Positions 60,568-64,000 of a DNA stretch of 64,000 nucleotides are shown piece by piece. Within the stretch, counting starts at the first letter, position 1. Each line of letters starts with the position of its first letter. The translations under genes and the position numbers were made by a program. The notes below the pieces were generated by a model that was given only the letters and a program-made list of their open reading frames with translations, was not told the DNA's origin and made no database searches. The stretch comes from Burkholderiales bacterium Ga0077544 (GTDB taxonomy: Bacteria; Pseudomonadota; Gammaproteobacteria; Burkholderiales; Burkholderiaceae_D): assembly GCA_001464355.1 (NCBI GenBank), contig LNEU01000016.1, positions 124,001 through 188,000 on the forward strand, written 5' to 3'.

Positions 60568-60922
60568 TTAATTTTCCCCTTGGGCATTTCGTTTCTGAGG
60601 GTTGAAGATTAAATTGCTGCCCAAGAAAGCGACACGAATTGTTTCATCCTTCCTTATGCGTTTTACGCATAAGGATTTTTTATAACGCATTCATTAATCT
60701 GTTGCGTCATGAAAAATTGTTGAAGGCATGCATGCGTATAAGCTAATGCGCAGAGTAGAAGCCAGATACGGATGCGTCCACCTCGCTGCATGGAATCGAC
60801 TGCATGCAGCGCTGAATTGTAGTGGGCACCACAAGCAAAGATGCGTGTGGTGCTTGTATAAGCATTTGCTATTAGCTTATCCCAACACCATTAATCGCTG
60901 CACCGGCTTCAATGACCGCGCA
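60568..60922. other. sbp upstream region
   Basis: No gene. An inverted repeat at 60652-60674 (CCTTATGCG-TTTTA-CGCATAAGG) lies 85-107 bases before sbp. GCGTTATAAAAAATCC follows on the sbp-proximal reading; a CysB operator is plausible. Confidence 0.45.
60652..60674. promoter_or_regulatory. Inverted repeat upstream of sbp
   Basis: Nine-base perfect arms CCTTATGCG / CGCATAAGG around TTTTA. In the plus direction it is followed by ATTTTTT and could act as a terminator, but no plus-strand gene ends here. An operator for CysB is more likely. Confidence 0.45.
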
Positions 60923-61324
60923 TCACGTGCCGGCAAACAATGGCCACAAGATCACCAGCCAGGTTGCCGCAGCCAGCATCAATGTCAACAGTACGGCGGC
61001 ACTGCCAAAATCTTTGGCATTTTTCGATAAGGGATTTCTCTCCAGCGAGACGCGATCCACAACAGCTTCGATTGCCGAGTTGATCAGTTCAACTATCAAG
61101 ACCAGTACGAACACAGCGATCAGCAATAACTTCTGCCATGCAGCGACAGGCAGTAGCAAAGCCACGATGGTCGCCATCGCAACGACGACCAATTCCTGGC
61201 GAAATGCGTGTTCGTTGCGCCATGCCGATTTAAAACCGGCCATCGAATAACCGAAGGCCGAAAAAATGCGTTTCAAGCCGCTTTTGCTTTTGAATTCACT
61301 AGTTGCTTGTTCTGGATTATTCAT
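60923..61324 (-). CDS. dgkA: Diacylglycerol kinase
   Basis: A 133-residue integral-membrane kinase that recycles diacylglycerol to phosphatidic acid. It has an N-terminal amphipathic region (RIFSAFGYSMAGFKSAWRNEHAFRQEL) and three helices. The active motif VELINSAIEAVVDRVSLERNPLSKNAKDFGSAAV is around residues 75-110. Length and motifs match bacterial DgkA. ATG 61324 was chosen as the longer frame lacks family similarity. Confidence 0.93.
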   Translation of the reverse strand: MNNPEQATSEFKSKSGLKRIFSAFGYSMAGFKSAWRNEHAFRQELVVVAMATIVALLLPVAAWQKLLLIAVFVLVLIVELINSAIEAVVDRVSLERNPLSKNAKDFGSAAVLLTLMLAAATWLVILWPLFAGT

Positions 61325-61592
61325 GTCATTTTCAATCTGGTTGACAGGTTCGATACGGATAGTGAGGCAGCGCGAGATACATAAATTATCTGCCCGCCCT
61401 CCCCGTTGAGAGAAACAAGCTTTACGCCTGTTTTTCATGATGGCATCACTTCTGTGAATATCCCGTTAAACCGCCCGCCAAGCAGGCGAATCTTTGTCTC
61501 TGAACGCAAATCAAGACGGTTTTCAGCAGCGAACTTCTTTTCATCTTTCACGATGTGATATAAAGTCAGGACTGCGATGGACACTAGAAAAC

Positions 61593-62393
61593 ATGAAAAC
61601 AGCTCACCCTGCAGAGTCGGATAAAACGTCAATACAAGTCATAGAACGCATGACTTCGCTGCTGGACGCACTCGCCATTTATCCAGATCCAGTCAGTCTG
61701 AAAGAACTTTCCCGCGTTACCGGCCTGCACCCTTCGACTGCTCACCGCATTCTGAATGACCTTGTCATCAAGCGCTTTGTCGACCGCTGTGAGCCTGGTA
61801 CTTACAGGCTCGGGATGCGTTTGCTGGAACTGGGCAATATCGTCAAGAGCCGCCTGAGTGTGCGTGAAGCGGCGCTGGATTTGATGCGTAATCTGCACCG
61901 CAAGACTAATCAAACCGTGAATTTATCGGTGCGGCAAAACGACGAAATCATCTACATCGACAGGGCTTTTTCGGAACGCTCCGGCATGCAGGTGGTGCGT
62001 GCGGTAGGTGGACGTGCGCCCTTGCATCTGACCTCCACCGGCAAGCTGTTCCTGTCAGTCGATGAAGCCCGCACTGTGCATGCTTATGCGGTTAGGACCG
62101 GATTGGCAGGCCACAACAAGAATTCGATTACCGATCTGGCGAAACTGGAAGGCGAACTGAAGCTGGTGCGTGCTCACGGTTACGCGCGCGACAATGAAGA
62201 ACTGGAGCTGGGAGTGCGTTGCATGGCGGCAGGTATTCATGACGACACAGGCAAGCTGATTGCCGGTTTGTCTATCTCCGCACCGGCTGACCGGCTGCAG
62301 GAAGAATGGCTGGAAGATCTGATGACGACTGCCAGGCAGATTTCCGCTGCACTCGGCTACACTGAACTGACTGGTGGCATAACTGGCAAATAA
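61593..62393 (+). CDS. IclR-family transcriptional regulator
   Basis: A 266-residue regulator. The N-terminal winged helix (about 15-75) has VSLKELSRVTGLHPSTAHRILNDLV. The IclR effector domain (about 90-262) has GRAPLHLTSTGKLFL and DNEELELGVRCMAAGI. Its ligand and targets are unknown; no catabolic operon adjoins it. The start at ATG 61593 gives the usual length. Confidence 0.9.
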   Translation: MKTAHPAESDKTSIQVIERMTSLLDALAIYPDPVSLKELSRVTGLHPSTAHRILNDLVIKRFVDRCEPGTYRLGMRLLELGNIVKSRLSVREAALDLMRNLHRKTNQTVNLSVRQNDEIIYIDRAFSERSGMQVVRAVGGRAPLHLTSTGKLFLSVDEARTVHAYAVRTGLAGHNKNSITDLAKLEGELKLVRAHGYARDNEELELGVRCMAAGIHDDTGKLIAGLSISAPADRLQEEWLEDLMTTARQISAALGYTELTGGITGK

Positions 62394-62458
62394 TGTGTGC
62401 GGCATTTGCAATCACATACGCGCTCCTCGCAGATTCAATACCGATTAGCAAGGCGTAA

Positions 62459-62484
62459 AAAAGGCGAACCGCGGTTCGCCTTTT
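62459..62484. terminator. Bidirectional intrinsic terminator
   Basis: AAAAGGCGAACCG directly followed by CGGTTCGCCTTTT, a perfect palindrome flanked by A- and T-runs. It separates the iclR-type gene from convergent pbpG. Confidence 0.92.
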
Positions 62485-62500
62485 TAATATTCGGTATCGT

Positions 62501-63745
62501 TTAACTCTCGACTGCGCGATGCTTGCGCGCGACGTTTTGAGGCTCCATTGTTTCCAGCCATTTGCGTATGCGCGCGGCATCTGCCAGACGCGAGAACTTT
62601 CCTTTGGAATCGAGGAAAATCATGACGATAGGACGACCATTGATATTCGTCTGCATCACCAGACAGCGACCCGCTTCAGAGATGTAGCCGGTTTTTTGAA
62701 TCCCGATTTCCCAATCAGGATTGGTGACCAGTCGATTCGAATTAGCGTATTGCAGTGCGCGCCCACCCGGTTCCACCACGTATTTGGTATCCGTCGAATA
62801 TTGGCAAAGAATCGGATGTCGATACGCTGCCACTACCAGCTTGGCCAAATCACGGGCACTTGCCACGTTATTACTCGACAGGCCGGTTGAATCAACATAG
62901 TGCGTACCCGTCATGCCCAGTGATTTTGCCTTGGCATTCATGGCACCAACGAAGGCGCGAATGCCACCTGGATAGTGACGACCAAGTGCGGAGGCTGCAC
63001 GGTTTTCAGAACTCATCAGTGCGATGTGCAACATGTTTGCACGCGACAACTGTGACCCTACGCGCAAGCGCGACGAACTGTTTTTCTCACGATCAATATC
63101 TTCTTCCGTGACTTCCAGCATTTCATGCATGTCTTGCTGCGCTTCAACGACCACCAAGCCTGTCATCAGTTTGGTGATTGATGCAATCGGCAAAGTCACA
63201 TTTGCATTTTTCTCAAACAAGACTTCCGAACTGGATTGATCCAGTATCAATGCCACATTCGATGCCAGCGCCAGCGCATCGCGCGTCATGCTCAAACCGG
63301 CGATATCGCCAGCGGTCATGACAGGAGGAACGATAGGGACAACTTGTTTCGCTACGCGTTGGTAAATGACTTTTTGTTTGCCACGTACAACGACGGTTTT
63401 CTTTACCAGTTTTTCATCAGATTTGAGCGATGCGTTTTCACGCTGTCTAGACGCGCCACGTTTGGCGGATTTGGATGAGGTCTTGCTAGCTTGCGCGGAT
63501 GAATTGCGCTTGGTAACTGTATTTTTCGATGCCGTTTTAGACGTCTTGTTTGCAGTTTTGTTTGCTGCCTTGTTCGCCGTCGTTTTCTTGACAGTAGCCT
63601 TATTTGCGACCGTAGTTTTCTTGACGGTGACTTTCTTTACCACTGCCTTTTTCGTCGCGCTGGAGCTGGGCTCCTTCGCTTGCGCAATAGGGGCGTGAAC
63701 AATGACAAGTAGCGAAAAAAATACCCCTAGCGCGGACTTAAGCAT
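62501..63745 (-). CDS. pbpG: D-Ala-D-Ala endopeptidase (PBP7-like) with lysine-rich N-terminal domain
   Basis: A 414-residue periplasmic low-molecular-weight penicillin-binding protein that cuts peptidoglycan cross-links. A signal peptide (1-23) is followed by a Lys/Thr/Ala-rich stretch of about 90 residues (28-120; repeats such as VKKVTVKKTTVANKATVKKT). The catalytic domain has SITK (189-192), SEN (246-248) and KTG (351-353), so it is active. The basic histone-like segment is unusual compared with E. coli PBP7 and may tether the enzyme to anionic wall or envelope polymers. ATG 63745 starts the signal peptide. Confidence 0.9.
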   Translation of the reverse strand: MLKSALGVFFSLLVIVHAPIAQAKEPSSSATKKAVVKKVTVKKTTVANKATVKKTTANKAANKTANKTSKTASKNTVTKRNSSAQASKTSSKSAKRGASRQRENASLKSDEKLVKKTVVVRGKQKVIYQRVAKQVVPIVPPVMTAGDIAGLSMTRDALALASNVALILDQSSSEVLFEKNANVTLPIASITKLMTGLVVVEAQQDMHEMLEVTEEDIDREKNSSSRLRVGSQLSRANMLHIALMSSENRAASALGRHYPGGIRAFVGAMNAKAKSLGMTGTHYVDSTGLSSNNVASARDLAKLVVAAYRHPILCQYSTDTKYVVEPGGRALQYANSNRLVTNPDWEIGIQKTGYISEAGRCLVMQTNINGRPIVMIFLDSKGKFSRLADAARIRKWLETMEPQNVARKHRAVES

Positions 63746-64000
63746 CTGCGAACTCCCAATTAGCACAGAAAATGATGACTTGCAGTTTAGCAAATCTCTT
63801 GAAATGTGCAAGAGAATTAGATAGTTAGCGAAATTCATTAATCTATTTTCTAACTAACAATGACTTTTTGCTCACACAATTGGTGCAGTTTTCTTGATGC
63901 CTGAAATAAGCAAATGACAACTTTTTTGAATATTGCGATGCATTTCACCAACATTTTTCGCTATTTTTTAACGACAAATACAACTCCAATCACAGCAAGC
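63746..64000. other. AT-rich region upstream of pbpG
   Basis: About 250 bases, AT-rich, with no gene supported. It presumably carries the pbpG promoter; the window ends here. Confidence 0.4.

Overview
The window reads as one contiguous piece of a betaproteobacterial chromosome. Gene order, protein sequences and composition fit the Oxalobacteraceae, most likely a Herminiimonas-like organism; this is inferred from family resemblance and no search was run. About 60 protein genes were found. There is no rRNA, tRNA, insertion sequence, prophage or CRISPR array.

Left third (0-26 kb) is mostly housekeeping: orn, an M48 membrane protease, phhB, rsgA, argF, argG and ppnP. Then come a small accessory block (AhpD-like protein, secreted hydrolase, AraC regulator) and a two-gene unit joining a hydantoinase/oxoprolinase-type protein to a histone-deacetylase-fold amidohydrolase with a C-terminal zinc ribbon. 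murB, yajQ, an aspartic protease, aroG, tldD, a nitrilase-family gene, yhdP and glnE follow. aroG is preceded by a Phe/Tyr-rich leader peptide and a terminator, which looks like a transcription attenuator.

Middle third (26-46 kb) holds an ECF sigma/anti-sigma pair with a DUF3455 lipoprotein, yjdM, the tkt-GNAT-gapA operon, rsmE, a low-GC orphan gene, then ribF-ileS-lspA-coaBC-dut and an M48-like lipoprotein that has lost zinc ligands. The sulfate importer cysT-cysW-cysA and its regulator cysB come next; the sulfate-binding protein gene sbp lies 13 kb away at 59.6 kb.

Right third (46-64 kb) is more accessory: nhaA, a SulP permease, membrane proteins, a diguanylate cyclase, and a stress island of two universal stress proteins, a nitroreductase, a SorB-like cytochrome without its haem histidine, a phosphoribosyltransferase, an alpha/beta hydrolase and Hsp20. 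The gene content resembles hypoxia/dormancy regulons. A perfect FNR/ANR palindrome and a second near-perfect one lie inside it, and the hsp20 leader can fold into a ROSE-type RNA thermometer. The window ends with a c-type cytochrome, sbp, dgkA, an IclR regulator and pbpG, whose product has a long lysine-rich periplasmic tail.

The best candidates for new biology are the aroG attenuator, the hsp20 thermometer, the FNR-linked stress island with its altered cytochrome, the hydantoinase/deacetylase pair and the inactive-looking M48 lipoprotein.
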